Positions 26,701 to 37,807 of a DNA stretch of 64,000 nt are shown here, in pieces (positions within the stretch are counted from its first letter, which is position 1; each line of letters starts with the position of its first letter). The notes beneath the pieces are model-generated. The model ran no database searches. It was not told the DNA's origin and saw only the letters and a list, made by a program, of their open reading frames with translations. Where the stretch lies: assembly GCA_022457155.1 (NCBI GenBank), contig JAJGOT010000022.1:2299001-2363000 (forward strand), written 5' to 3'. Origin of the DNA: Cladopsammia gracilis (taxonomy: Eukaryota > Cnidaria > Anthozoa > Scleractinia > Dendrophylliidae). The position numbers and the translations under genes are program-made.

Positions 26701-29700
26701 TACATCAGATTGTTGCCCATAGACAAATGTTAACTGTTGTATTTATCTTGGTCCTACAATATTTTCAGATTAAAAATTTAATAAAGCACAGTGCAGTGGG
26801 ACTGCATCCTTGATTCATCTTGTACAGTTTGTTTTTACATTTTAAAGGGGAAATGTCAAGGGGATTTTGCTTTCTTATGCAAAACTACTAATTATTTAAC
26901 TAACTACCTTTGGTTCTTAGATAGAAGTGATTCCTTCAACAGAGAACAAGTAACAGAAATTAAGTGATATTTCCAATACACAAAGGAAGAACCATTTTTA
27001 TTTCAAGTTGCAATCCAGTCCATCTGCAGTCAAAGACGCGTAGTTATAGTTTCATCGTCAACAAAACTGAAGCATTATTTTTTTATTTCCTTTACAAATG
27101 TTTTTTTTTTTGGCTTTTCAAAGTGATACAAGAAAAGGTGGCATTGCCCTAGGTATGAAACATTTCTGTGTACAATCAGGATAGCAAACTCCATTTAAAT
27201 TTGTACCATTTAGTCATATATATGTTTGGATTTAACACTGAAATCTACCCAAAATGAAACTGTGAGGCAATATCCCCCAAGGTGGTCTCTTCTAAGTACT
27301 AAGAGTATGTGATGTATTGAGCAATGTTGGGTTATTACCCAGCCACTTTCTTTGTGTGTATTTGCAATACCTCTTTTCATTGACTTTCCTGTTAAATGGA
27401 GAATCTGACCCCGTAAACAACTAAGGATAGAAATGTGAACATGTCAGATAACTAACGAGCTGTCAAGCTATCATGCTTTCTAAAAGGTACAGTTGAATGC
27501 TATTAGATCTCTTTTATAACAACACTGTTGGAAGAGCAATTTTAAAGAAAAAACATATTGGATGTAATTCAATTGGGAGAGAGGAAACTGTCTGCAATAA
27601 TCAATATTATTGTCAGTATTAAGCAGTGTCTATAAAGCAGAGCTCCATACACAATGTACTGTATATTAAAGCAAGATTAACTTTTTTGTTTATAAAACAC
27701 CTAATTTACTTTAGTAAGCCTACTTCTCATTTACTGCTATTTTCTGTTTTTTTTTTCATTGAGCTGCTGACTCAACACATAAAGGGTTAATGTAGAGTTT
27801 TGACATTTTTCACTCACTAAGTATTTTTTTTAGCCAAGAATGTACTCTCTTGCAAAAGTAATAACAGGTTCTGTTCATGTAAGATAAAGTAAATGGAGCC
27901 AATCAGGCCAAAATATCCTGTATTTTCACAGAAGAAAAGGACAAAATACATTTCAGGTCAAAATATATTTTCAAAGGTGTGGGATGTTTATGTCTAACCA
28001 AAGCTCTTTTAAATCAGCTAATGGTAATCAGTAACAAGAGCAACAGAAATTATGGTATTTTGCTTTTGGATAATAAAACATGATTGTGAGTGAAAAATGT
28101 CAAAAATCAAAATTGGCACTTTATGCACCTAGCTACTCAATGTATCCCAGGTGTATATAAATGATCAAGGTGTTTATTTACAAACGTATTTAACTAATGT
28201 GCTTCCAGGAGGCATTTCTGGTAGGCACTGGAAATAATCTGCTTGTGATGTTCTCTAGGAAGGGCCTTCCTAATACAGCATCTGCATACTGGTAGTTAAA
28301 CTAAACTCAACTTTGCAGGCAATTTCTTTCTCCAAAGGGGGGGGGGGGGGGGGGGGGGGGGGAGTGTTAATAGAGGATTTTCAGTATGTCAAATATCCAA
28401 GATATTTGGAGTTTTTTATGGTCACATGATCTGCTATTTTGCAGGGCCTTCTCTGTGGCCATGAGAACCTGGTTTTAATAAAGCATAAAAGAGCAAAATA
28501 AGAAACCACAGTATTGCCTGGTGATCTCTTGTGCTAAACTACAACATATTCTTTTCACCCACACACTGTTGAAACAGTAATCAGTTTTAAGGCACCCGGG
28601 AAGGCAACAAGATGATAGTAAAATGTAACAAAGTATTAAAATTTCTTTCTTAGAAAATCAAATAATGGTTATATGTATCAATATGTTCATTCTTTAAAAA
28701 CTTGCACATTAAACTTTCATATGCCCAACCTTGTGTGATTTTGGGAGAATTAAAAAATACACACTGACTGATGCTAGCTCTTCCAACAGTGCTTATTATT
28801 GTGTTGACTTTGCACGAGGCTGAGTAACTGATTTGTTTGATTCACTCGGATTTATGGAGACCAACGATAAGGAAATTTAAATGGATGAAATCGATGCGGA
28901 CAAAATTTCCCTTCTGCCCCAACTATCTGCTACTGGGACTATTGATGAGGTTTACAATAATTCAAGATGACAGCAACCTGAGCTGTACACTTTGATGTCT
29001 GCAGTGTTATCAACAACAGTAATAACAACATCGTTTACTTTTCTACAACACCAATTTATTCTTTTAGTTTTGCACTGTAGAAACTCAAGGAACTGAATCC
29101 AGTGAGAAATAGTAATCGAGCAGTTGACTTTATTTGTTCTTTATGGCTAAACTTCAGTGCGGAATGATAATACACGTATTGTAAACAAAAGTCAAGATTC
29201 GATGCTTCTGCACACAGCCATTATAATCTGTTTACCAAACTCAAACGGGGAAAAGTTCACCATAAATATTTAAAAAACATTTCCTTATCGTACCATGTAT
29301 AAACGTCCACTTCCTGAGTAAATATTCCTTGAAATCGACAGTCTTTTTCGGCTTCTTGAGCCATTCTTGCCTCCCAATTCGGCAGCTTATTTTCTGAAGC
29401 CATACGTCGCCAAATCCTCATGAAACGAAATAGATCCTGAAAATTCATCGAGTTCTTCGCCAAAATTGTCCTTCGCAACTCTTTCCGACGAACTGGAAAG
29501 TAAATTTTACGGCGAAGACGTCTCCAAATTCTTTTCATTCAGTGACTTCTTTCGCGGTCGTTCAAGAAATGACCACGATCTTCGTTGCGAATATGACGTC
29601 ACGAGACAACTCACACGTGAGACCGCTTTCTAGAATAATCACGGGCTTGACTTTTTAAACTGAGTAATGGCGGCCGGATTTTTGGTGGTTTTGGGCTGTT

Positions 29701-32700
29701 TTCGGCCAGCAATTTCTAGCTTCAGTGAGCTTATATCGTTCTAAATTATAGCGATTTATGTTATTATGAACTCATTGGATAAACTGAAGTTAAAAAAAGT
29801 CAAAAAGAAAGACAAAAATTTTCGTCGTAGTACCACTTTAAGTACACTCCTTTTCTATAAGATTGCCTTTTTGATAAAAACTTGAGGCTGGGATTGGCCG
29901 GACTTTTAAGAACGTGCCAAGAACATACCCAGGCTGTAACATTGTTAAGAATGACTATCTTTCCGCTTATTTTCACAATTAGCTAACTAATAATAAAAGG
30001 CCCATTATCACCCATTCGGCTTTGCGGTCGTTTGTTTTTGTTTTCAAATGACGAGCTCGTGATGGGCTCTTTGCACATTGTGGGTTTCCCCGTCTCGTGC
30101 GTGTCGACTGTCGAATCGGCGTTTCGAACTTATAGCATATAGCAGAATTTTGTGTATGCGCGATTATTTCTTTTCATGGACAGCTTTTCACAAGAGGTCG
30201 CAAATGTAAATTCTATGGCTCAGCTTTGGAAGAATTACAAAACAGCTACCATGCTGGAGAATCAAATATTTCAAATCCGATGCAAACGCCATACTTCTGA
30301 CAACGGAGGTACTGCCTAGCTCCGAGAAACACGTCAACTTAAACGCAGAATAAACTCCGACGAGCTAAAAACAATTGCAAGATGCCACTGTTCCAATATA
30401 GACCATGACTATCGTATAAGACTTAGATCTTACACTCTTTTAGCCGTGATGAAGAAATACCATCTCGCAAGTTATGCTAACCGCAGACTTCCGCTCACAT
30501 TAAATCACGGACTGAGAAATGAACTGATCCTAAGCAGCGAATAATTCCTACTTAAGCGGCTACTACTGATCTTGCAACTCTTTAAAGTGAGCCAAAGAAA
30601 CTCCATTGTTATGCCAAGAGCAAGCAAACAAACGACGGCATAACTAAATATTCTAAACGGCTCTGGAAAGCGTAAATTCCTCCTGTCAGTACCTCAGCTA
30701 GAGTTTTTTTCCTAAAATCAAAAAAAACGACAACATTTAGAACAACAGGCCTGTTACATCTTTATTTTGATCTAAAAGGAAAACTCTCTCTGGCACGTAC
30801 TTGGGGTAGACTTATTCTAAAGCTAGGCGAAAATGCTTTTAGCGACAAGCAGGATTTGTGCTAGGCCTGTCACCTTTTTAACAACAAACGTGGTCTCCCA
30901 ACAGTTTGACACTACACTACAAGCCCGAACTAATCGATCAAAATAACACTAAAATAACAAATGCCGATGAAATATATCGATCAAAAGCAAAACTATACTA
31001 ACTAAATAACTTATTTCTACTAAATTAAAAACTGTAATGTAAATTTAACCGCGGATGGAAACGGTTTCGAATTAACTCGATGTATCGGAATTTTGCGACT
31101 GCGTTAAATTCAATCGTCGAGGCATTGGGCGCGCAATGCATTTTGGGTGATATTGGGCCTTTAAGTTTAACAGAAAATTTACAGTCCAACTGATCCCAAA
31201 ATGCTTGAATGGTTTCCAGCGTTACAGGTCGTTTTCCATTTCAAGGTAGCAAATTTGTTAAACAATTAGGAATTTGATATAACTTGGTCCATTTTTCTTT
31301 CTTTTCATACAGAACTATGATTTACTGAAATGCTATACAATTTATCTTAAGAACATCGTAAGAACGTTGAGGTTCAAATCGCCTAAAAATAACAACTTTG
31401 AGTCCCAGCTCATCCTCAAGTAAAAAATTAGACGTTCTTATAAAAAATGGTGTAACTGACAGCATCACAGTTCACATACTTCTCGTTTTCTTTTATTTGA
31501 ATGTCATATTACCCGATTCAAAGTTTTGACTCTGATTTAGCTACTATACATGTTCTTAACCTGTTTAGTTACTATACCTGTTTGTACCCTGTTTAGTTAC
31601 TATACCTGTTCGTAAACTGTTTAGTTACTATACCTGTTTGTAACCTGTTTAGTTACTATACCTGTTTGTAACCTGTTTAGTCACTATACATGTTCGTAAC
31701 CTGTTTAGTTACTATACCTGTTCGTAACCTGTTTAGTTTCTGTGCCTGTTCGTAACCTGTTTAGTTACTATTACTGTTCGTAACCTGTTTAGTTACTATA
31801 CCTGTTCGTGACCTGTTAAGTTACTATTCCTGTTTGTAACCTGTTTAGTTACTATACCTGTTCGTAACCTGTTTAGTTACTATACCTGTTCGTAACCTGT
31901 TTAGTTGCTATACCTGTTCGTAAGCAAGCGATGTTAAGAAGCCACCATTCTGGAAGTCTCGGTAATATAACCATGACTCTGTCCCCTCTTTGAACTTCAC
32001 CAGCTTCTAGCAGCACATTGGCAGTTCTATCATAAAAAAACACTTAACGGCAGCAGCTTAAACATCACAGGGGATACAAAACTGCTCGTGTAAATAAAAA
32101 GTTCTAGTTGTCTGAAGTTCAAATAGACCTAATTCGTATTCTCAGGATTTCACTGGAAGTAGCTTGCAATGGAGGCTCATATGCGGGAATCCTTCATGCA
32201 AACATTTTTAATAATATCCCCCAATAAAATTCCCCAGCAAGAGCCTCCATTGCAAGCTGATTCCAGTCCAATCCTGGGAATACTAATAAGGTCTACTATT
32301 GAGGTGTCACTGAATACTTTCAAACCTGTGCTCATGGCCACTAGATTGAGTTCAATCAAATTCAATTGGCGCCAAGGTGCAACCCACAAACAAACACTTC
32401 ATTAAATCAGTATAGAACTTTCTATACTCAGAAATCTAATCATTTGACATGTATTGACCTGTAACAGGCAAAAGATTGATGGATCATTTTAACTAATAGA
32501 AAATTATTTTTCATGCCTTTTGTTTTTTAGTTCTCTCAAACTTTAAACAGAAACAAAATTACAGGTTGTATTTGGTTAACCGATATTAGTCTCTGTTATT
32601 CATAACGAACAATGTTTCACCATCCTTGTCACAGCATTGTGTAGTTTGAATAATATATATATAGATAGGCTAAGCCTAACAGCGTCGCTCTCTGAACAAG

Positions 32701-35700
32701 CTTAACTACGGTGAAACCTAACTAAGGTGAAAGGTCGGAAGCGCAAGAATTAAGATTGACGAACGGGCTATTTTTCAATTTTAGCAATTCTCAACAACAG
32801 TATTATCCGACCGTCTGCACAGTACATTTAGACCGTACAAAAGTTCACAAAAACAACTTTTTCTCCGTCTACAATAACTCGAATAAAATACAGTTGTTGT
32901 TTGTCAAAAGTTGCCCGAGAAACTGATTTGGAAATCAAAATTGCAAAAATACACAAACATATTTGCATAAGGCGACGCGAGTGAAGATAGAACTATTAAA
33001 TCCAAGTCTTGTTTTGTTTACATATAATGGCTTTTCAATCTATGTAATGAATGAACAAACACAAAAATGGACAACACAATCTTCTTTCGAAAAATTTTTA
33101 TTCAAATCTCCATTAGTTTAAGTTTGAAAGCAAAACGCGTACCATTTATAGCGCATCGAGTTCGAGCTGCCTTCGATGAAATTCAAGAAATCGATACAAC
33201 TGAATTTAAGTACGTTTTAAAAATGTAACAAAAACACAAAGAAAAAGTCAATCACAGATTGATATCAACTCCGCTTCTTTAGTTCTGAAATCCGTAATAA
33301 TAACAAACATCTCCCCGCATGGATAAAAACATATGAAGTTCCTCGAAGCAAGAGTTTTTCCCTGAAAGCTGTTCCTTTTCCACTAAAGCGGGTTCTGAGT
33401 ATCCCTTAATTAGTATCCCTGTCTTGAGTAGCAAACCGCGAAAAATTCAGGGAAACTGTTACACTAGGCAATGATTCGTGCAAACTTGTCTCGCAACAAC
33501 TAAAAACAGTGCGTTGCTGTGCTTCGAGACAAGTTGCACGAGGGGTGTTACACTACGCTATGTTTCTCGCAACTTCTGTCATTCTGGGTACTGTCGTGGC
33601 CATAGAGTCACTTTCAGCCGCCATTTTGTCTTCGAGACAACAACGCACATGCGCTAAAAGGAGCAATTTAATTGGCTGATGTCACAAAACTTTGCGACAC
33701 ACGTTACAGAAAGCATGTTACACTACGCAACGCTTGAAAAATTCGTTGCAGCGTTGCGAGAATCGTTGCGAAAAGTAGAACCGAGTTCTACTTCTCGCAA
33801 CGATTGCGGCAACAAAAAATTGCGAGAAATGTTTATTGCAGGGTATGTTACACTAGGCAATTTTTCACGCAACTTGTGTCGCAACAAAATTGCGAGACAA
33901 ATTGCACGAAACATTGCATAGTGTAACAGCGTCTTTGATTTAAACGGTTTTCTCCGCTTAGTAAACACAGCAAAACAAAGTGTTTTCCCAGCTGACGTGA
34001 CATTCGGCCGTGCATACGCGCGAAAAACAAAGTCTCGCTTTGGTTTCAAAATTGCTAAGATCCCGGATGTTGCGTGACGTCGTATGCGAATGTTTTGCGA
34101 CGTCATACGCGCTCGCGAGCTAGTCCTGCCCAACGGCGGGCGGCACACGGACCGACGCGCCCGCGAAACATTCCGCTAGCCATGACCATGAAAAATGACG
34201 GGCATAGGTTCTATGAGTATGGGGCTCCGCAGCGGGCCTTCGGCTCGCGAAAGCTCCGTTATTAATGTCAAATGCGATGAAGTTATGAATTTATTTAGAG
34301 GTGTAAAATATAATTGTACAAAATTACTGTTCTGTAACTCACCTTCTGCTATGTTCAGCGAGTTGTTGAAATGTCCATTTTATTTCATGTCCTTTATCGT
34401 CAACCCACCAAAATGCTGGGTGTCCATCTTTCCTCTGCCCAAGCTTAAAAATGCATAATACACAATAAACACTTCTGGACAAGTGGTTGAAAGAATGTTA
34501 AGTCACTGTGTTACCCAGGACATTTGCAAGTGTAGCTATTGTTTTCAACCTCTGAAACAATGGCTACACTTGTAAATTACACTTGTAAAAGTTTCATTGA
34601 ATTGACCCCAGAGCACCCTAGGACAATGAGAGGAAGATATCAAGTTAGGCCTGCCAAGTCTCACGCCTTAGGCGTGAGTCTCACGCCTGCGAGTCCAAAA
34701 CTCCGATCTCACGCCTACTCACGCCTATGAAGCAATTTCTCACGCCTAATTACAGATTTGAGCTATGAGCCTTAACTGATCGCATGATCCAATTTAAAAT
34801 ATAGTGACGTTAATGAAAATATGGCACTTTTTTGTAGGTTTTTATCGTTCTGAACATTACAATTACAGAGGCCTGTAGGTTTTTATCGTTCTGAACATTA
34901 CAATTACAGAGGCCTGAGGTCCATTTAAATTTCCTAATTCTTCGTAACATCTTCGGACATCTTCGGAATAGATCGGGTTTTCTTCGGATTTGTTCGGGTC
35001 GCCTTCGGAAATCCTGGCACTCATACGAAAAAATTCTCACGCCTATCACTCGGAAAAAGTTGGCAAGTATATTAAGTGAATTTTCAAAGAGAGAGAATAA
35101 ACCTTAATTAGAGTTTTAACGAGTTGTCCAAGACACAAGGTGATAAACTTGAAAAAGATTGGCCCAATGTTATCAAGTTGCAATGAATCCATTTCCAACC
35201 TCTTTTTATTTTTTGAGCACTGACTGCTAGAATAATTTTAAACAACTTAAAACGGGACTATTATTTGGGGGTTTCCACTGATATATTAAATATGACTTTT
35301 GGCTTAAAGTAACACTAAAAATGGTGAAATGGTTTCCTTTAAATAAGAAGTGAAAATTTCAAAACCTGTGGAGAACTTGGAGAGTGTAGAGTGTTGAAAG
35401 CTTAAAGATAATCACACGCGGTTTTTTTCAATTATGTTCCATTTCTTATGAGCTGTTATTAGGTGGCAAATAGCTCAAGGCTCCTTATTGTGTCCGTTGA
35501 TTCTGAGTAGTAAATGTTAAGTATTAATAACTGTAAGTCGTATTCTAAGTGTACATAATTTATTTGTAAGTAGTATTAGATAAGTATTAAAGTCAGGGAT
35601 CATACAAAAAGTGATAGACTGTTGACAGCCTATGTGCAAACCTCTTGGTTTTGTGTGTAGTGGCTGGGGTGATGAGAAGCGGCTGTATTCCAGGCTATAG

Positions 35701-37807
35701 TTTCGGGGGACCCTCATTTTCTTAATAATATGGTAATATAAAAGGGAATATTCTCTTGCTACAAAATGTGTGGGGTTTGGCGACCCTACCCACACACCCC
35801 ATCCATCTTGGGTTTTTCTACTTGGCTCTTTGTTTTGGGTTTGTTCCTGGCTGGAGGTACTACTCCACGCACCTCATGAAACAGCAATACATAGCTCACA
35901 TGGGGCAAAATATTACAGTGTTTGGGTTTTGTGCACTTATCCAACAGCTGGCATAAGACACATAAGAGCCAAGCGATGAGGGGAGACTGTATTCACAGGC
36001 TACCGAAACTAATGCTTTTCCTAAAAATAACATTGTTCAAATGTACCAGAAGTAACAGGTTGGACAAAGAGTCCTTGAATTGATTACTTTCGTAATACTT
36101 TCTTCGTCAATAATGAACCTCTTTTTTTGCTCCATTAATGGATTGCCCGCATTTTATTGTCAATTCAAAAGTAAAAGCTACCCAAACATTACAACCCCAT
36201 AGGGCTGCTAATTATATTCTACGGTATTATTTAAATTTTGCTCATTGGACTCGTTGCCAATTTAAATTGATGAACCCTCTGGTACTTGCAAGCAGGTCTA
36301 TTGGTGGCACACAAAACCTCTATAGTGCAAGACAAACATTTACAATTAAAACCCAAAGAAGGTTATGTCCTCCTTTTATCCGCTGAGTAATGATTATTTT
36401 GTTTTATGGTAGACTGAATATACTAGCTGATTACAGGAGACAATGGGTAATTCTTGGCTTGCACATGACATCATTAAAATTCAAAAATCTTAATGTACAT
36501 CCTACAAAGCTGTTTCTAGACTAATATGGTATGTAGATACCAGTGTTACAATCCTACACAAAAAGGTTCAGGTTTTAACAATGTTTTGCTTCAAATTTGC
36601 AATGGTTTTAAATGTATCTGGCAATTTCTCATGCTATTCCAGATAGGCTGTGAAAATAAACAAAATTGAGTCAGTTGAAAGTTATTTTTGCATTATAGAT
36701 GCTTATAAAAAGATTTAACGTAACTTATAGTGAATCCAATCTCATGTTGCTGTACTGAAGTGGTACACCAAGATAGCCGCTCCATACATTTTTATGAAAA
36801 ATGCCTAATACTCAGGCACCTACACCTCTTGAATGAAATGTTCTGGCGCTTCAAAATTTGGCCCAGATGTGTAGTTTTAAACTCTCTAAAATTCCATAAA
36901 CATTTTGGTACTTCTTAATTTTGATATCACATGATATAACGTAAGTGCAAGCTAATAAATTATAGACTCCAGCTGGACCCTGCTGATAAACAAACCCCGG
37001 ATATTAACCCACAGGTACCCCAAGCTATATGGGTGTCACAGTCAGTTATTTAAACAGTGATGGAACTAAAAGGGCAAAATCGCCACCAAAAAAAACACAG
37101 GAGACAAAGAAACACAAGCGAAGTTAGGTAGGCAATTTTTATTGAATTCTTGATCCTATTTTTTAGCTCCTAGAATGAACCGTTTATTTCCCATACAAAT
37201 CCTCATAATTTCGCTGTTAAGTAACGGTTACTGTGACACTCAATATAGCTTGGGCTACCTGTGATTAACCTCAATCATTCACCGACAGGGCTTTATTTGT
37301 TTATAGAGTATAAGCATCGAAAATGTCAGGGTTTGGATTTCCCTTAACTTTGAAGTCTCAGAATTATTAAGGCCTTTCAGTTTCTTTGTGACTAGTTCAG
37401 TAACAGTACGAACTCTGGAAACCACTCTCATTTTAACTACTGAATGGTCCTGAATGAACGAGCACGATTGATTTCATATGTACATTTCACCATCTACCAT
37501 AACGTTCGTTTACATGCATTATTTTTCTCCCTACCTTTTCCTTCTGTGCCCATTCATCGATCACATTGGCAAAATTAAAATATTCCGGAACCTCGAGGCG
37601 AAATTCTCTTCGTTCTTTCTCGTAGTCAGTGAATCCGACTTTCGAGTCGAACACCGGCGGTGTGGCAACATGAACCTGATGAACAGAAATCCACCGCCAC
37701 AAAATACAGTTAACAACCCTAGCAGATCCACAATGTACGTTAACCGATCTCCAGAATTTTCGAACTCTTCTGGCCGCAAGATATGGACCTATTCCTTGGA
37801 GCCGCAT
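14786..37807 (-). CDS. ACSM: Medium-chain acyl-CoA synthetase (ACSM family), complete, 15 exons
   Basis: Exons, high to low: 37807-37535, 34434-34343, 32026-31914, 24730-24612, 19741-19671, 19573-19519, 19208-19087, 18888-18528, 17809-17729, 17415-17314, 16852-16801, 16347-16272, 15777-15678, 15600-15484, 14866-14786 (stop TGA). They sum to 1,815 nt (604 residues), all phases agree, and every border has GT/AG. Human ACSM proteins are about 577 aa. The product activates medium-chain fatty acids to acyl-CoA with ATP. Family motifs in order: [16 protein letters not shown] (exon 1), [10 protein letters not shown] (2), [15 protein letters not shown] (3), the P-loop [10 protein letters not shown] (7), [17 protein letters not shown] and EGYGQSET (8), YWTGDRA (11/12), [20 protein letters not shown] (12/13), and [10 protein letters not shown] with the catalytic Lys (15). 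The first ~50 residues are rich in Arg and lack acids ([19 protein letters not shown]), fitting a mitochondrial presequence. The gene runs divergently from the GPCR at 40725. The subfamily member is not resolved. Confidence 0.93.
18052..18300. repeat. 62-bp minisatellite, four copies, in ACSM intron 8
   Basis: The unit begins CTACCCTAGTGTACCAAAAC and ends GGACTGGGTGAATCA. The first two copies are nearly identical; the third and fourth are more diverged and slightly longer. It lies between ACSM exons 8 and 9, away from splice sites. Confidence 0.85.
19996..21043. repeat. Left arm of a ~1-kb inverted repeat in ACSM intron 4
   Basis: This arm begins AAATGACCTTTGTTAAGG and ends near CCACCAGTTCAGGCAAAG...GGTCAGCGG. 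Its reverse complement recurs at about 23484-24522 with few differences. Only 255 bp separate it from ACSM exon 5. Both arms retain matching short open frames: 20005-20280 (plus) with 24238-24513 (minus), and 20443-20691 (minus) with 23827-24075 (plus). Confidence 0.85.
21044..23483. other. 2.4-kb spacer between the inverted arms (ACSM intron 4)
   Basis: No convincing gene. The word AAATTCGCGTTAATTTA recurs at about 21138, 21498 and 21542. A C-rich and a G-rich run near 22660-22715 (CCCCCCCTCCTCCC, GGGGGGAGGGGG) could pair. An 83-codon plus-strand frame at 22956-23207 is basic and unrecognised. If the whole 19996-24522 structure is one mobile element, this is its core, but I see no transposase. 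Confidence 0.5.
23484..24522. repeat. Right arm of the ~1-kb inverted repeat in ACSM intron 4
   Basis: This is the reverse complement of 19996-21043 apart from scattered substitutions. In the 82-codon frame shared by the arms, about 7 residues differ. Its outer end (GGTCATTT at 24515-24522) is followed by a short GTCT microsatellite and lies about 90 bp from ACSM exon 4. The two arms together fill almost the whole 4.87-kb intron. Confidence 0.85.
25719..29844. mobile_element. ~4.1-kb TTAA-flanked DNA element in ACSM intron 3
   Basis: The ends are TTAAAGTGGTACTA on the left and TAGTACCACTTTAA on the right, so the inverted termini AGTGGTACTA are bordered by TTAA. Similarity extends inward: both ends carry GACGTCATATTCGCAAC and a GCCGCCATTACTC-type segment in inverted order, giving terminal repeats of roughly 150-250 bp. 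TTAA targets are used by the piggyBac and Kolobok superfamilies; which one applies is not decided. The interior is AT-rich, contains a run of 26 G at 28337-28362, and lacks a long transposase frame, so it is degraded or non-autonomous. Confidence 0.6.
29257..29538 (-). pseudogene. 93-codon frame inside the right end of the TTAA element, unrecognised
   Basis: The frame starts [20 protein letters not shown], is strongly basic, and then reads [20 protein letters not shown] with several tryptophans. It points inward from the right terminus, as a transposon-encoded first exon would. No homologue comes to mind. It could equally be a chance frame in a decayed element. Confidence 0.25.
31537..31923. 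repeat. 28-bp minisatellite built on the exon 3 splice donor of ACSM, ~14 copies
   Basis: On the plus strand the unit reads ACCTGTTTAGTTACTATACC then TGTTCGTA. On the gene's sense (minus) strand each unit is TTACGAACAG|GTATAGTAAC followed by TAAACAGG, where the bar marks the donor of exon 3. The copy next to the exon is the real junction; about 13 more follow inside the intron. By eye, nine copies, including the real one, keep ACAG|GTATAG; at least three have lost GT and two read ACAT|GTATAG. The shared ten exon bases show that the array grew from the junction itself. Confidence 0.9.
32653..34265. repeat. Dispersed repeat family, copy A (ACSM intron 2), with a MITE inside
   Basis: It begins at AGATAGGCTAAGCCTAACAG and ends at GGCTCGCGAAAGCTCCGTTA. 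Long stretches recur in copy B (about 45785-50985, same direction) and in copy C (58951-60170, reversed). Shared landmarks include AAGGTCGGAAGCGCAAGAA, GACCGTCTGCACAGTACATT and GCGCCCGCGAAACATTCC. The middle is interrupted at 33457-33928 by a separate element absent from copy C. No coding sequence. Confidence 0.75.
33457..33928. mobile_element. MITE with TGTTACACTA termini inserted in repeat copy A
   Basis: The ends are TGTTACACTAGGCAATG on the left and CATTGCATAGTGTAACA on the right. Related words (TGTTACACTACGC, TGTTACACTAGGCAATTT) occur inside near 33547, 33717 and 33847, so it may be composite or nested. The interior has many TTGCGAGA/TCTCGCAA words able to pair. Copies B and C of the host repeat lack it, which supports insertion. 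Confidence 0.65.
34650..35066. mobile_element. MITE family 'CCTGCCAAG', copy 1 (ACSM intron 1)
   Basis: The termini CCTGCCAAG / TTGGCAAG are inverted. The interior is rich in TCTCACGCCT. A second copy at 56477-56856 matches along its whole length. In this copy a ~40-bp segment (TGTAGGTTTTTATCGTTCTG onward) is duplicated in tandem at about 34837-34916. Confidence 0.75.
35067..37534. other. Remainder of ACSM intron 1
   Basis: About 2.5 kb of AT-rich intron with no exon that I can support. The short frames here, for example near 35770-35979, have no recognisable domain or splice context. Confidence 0.5.

Noticed and set aside
31537..31923. Regular 28-bp repeats as a CRISPR array
   Set aside because: Units are contiguous with no unique spacers, and the locus is a eukaryotic intron next to an exon that the repeat copies.
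37487..37807. Minus-strand frame as a stand-alone 106-residue gene
   Set aside because: Its C-terminal half is the ACSM N-terminus and ends at a clear donor (AAAAG|GTAGGG); the rest is intron read-through.
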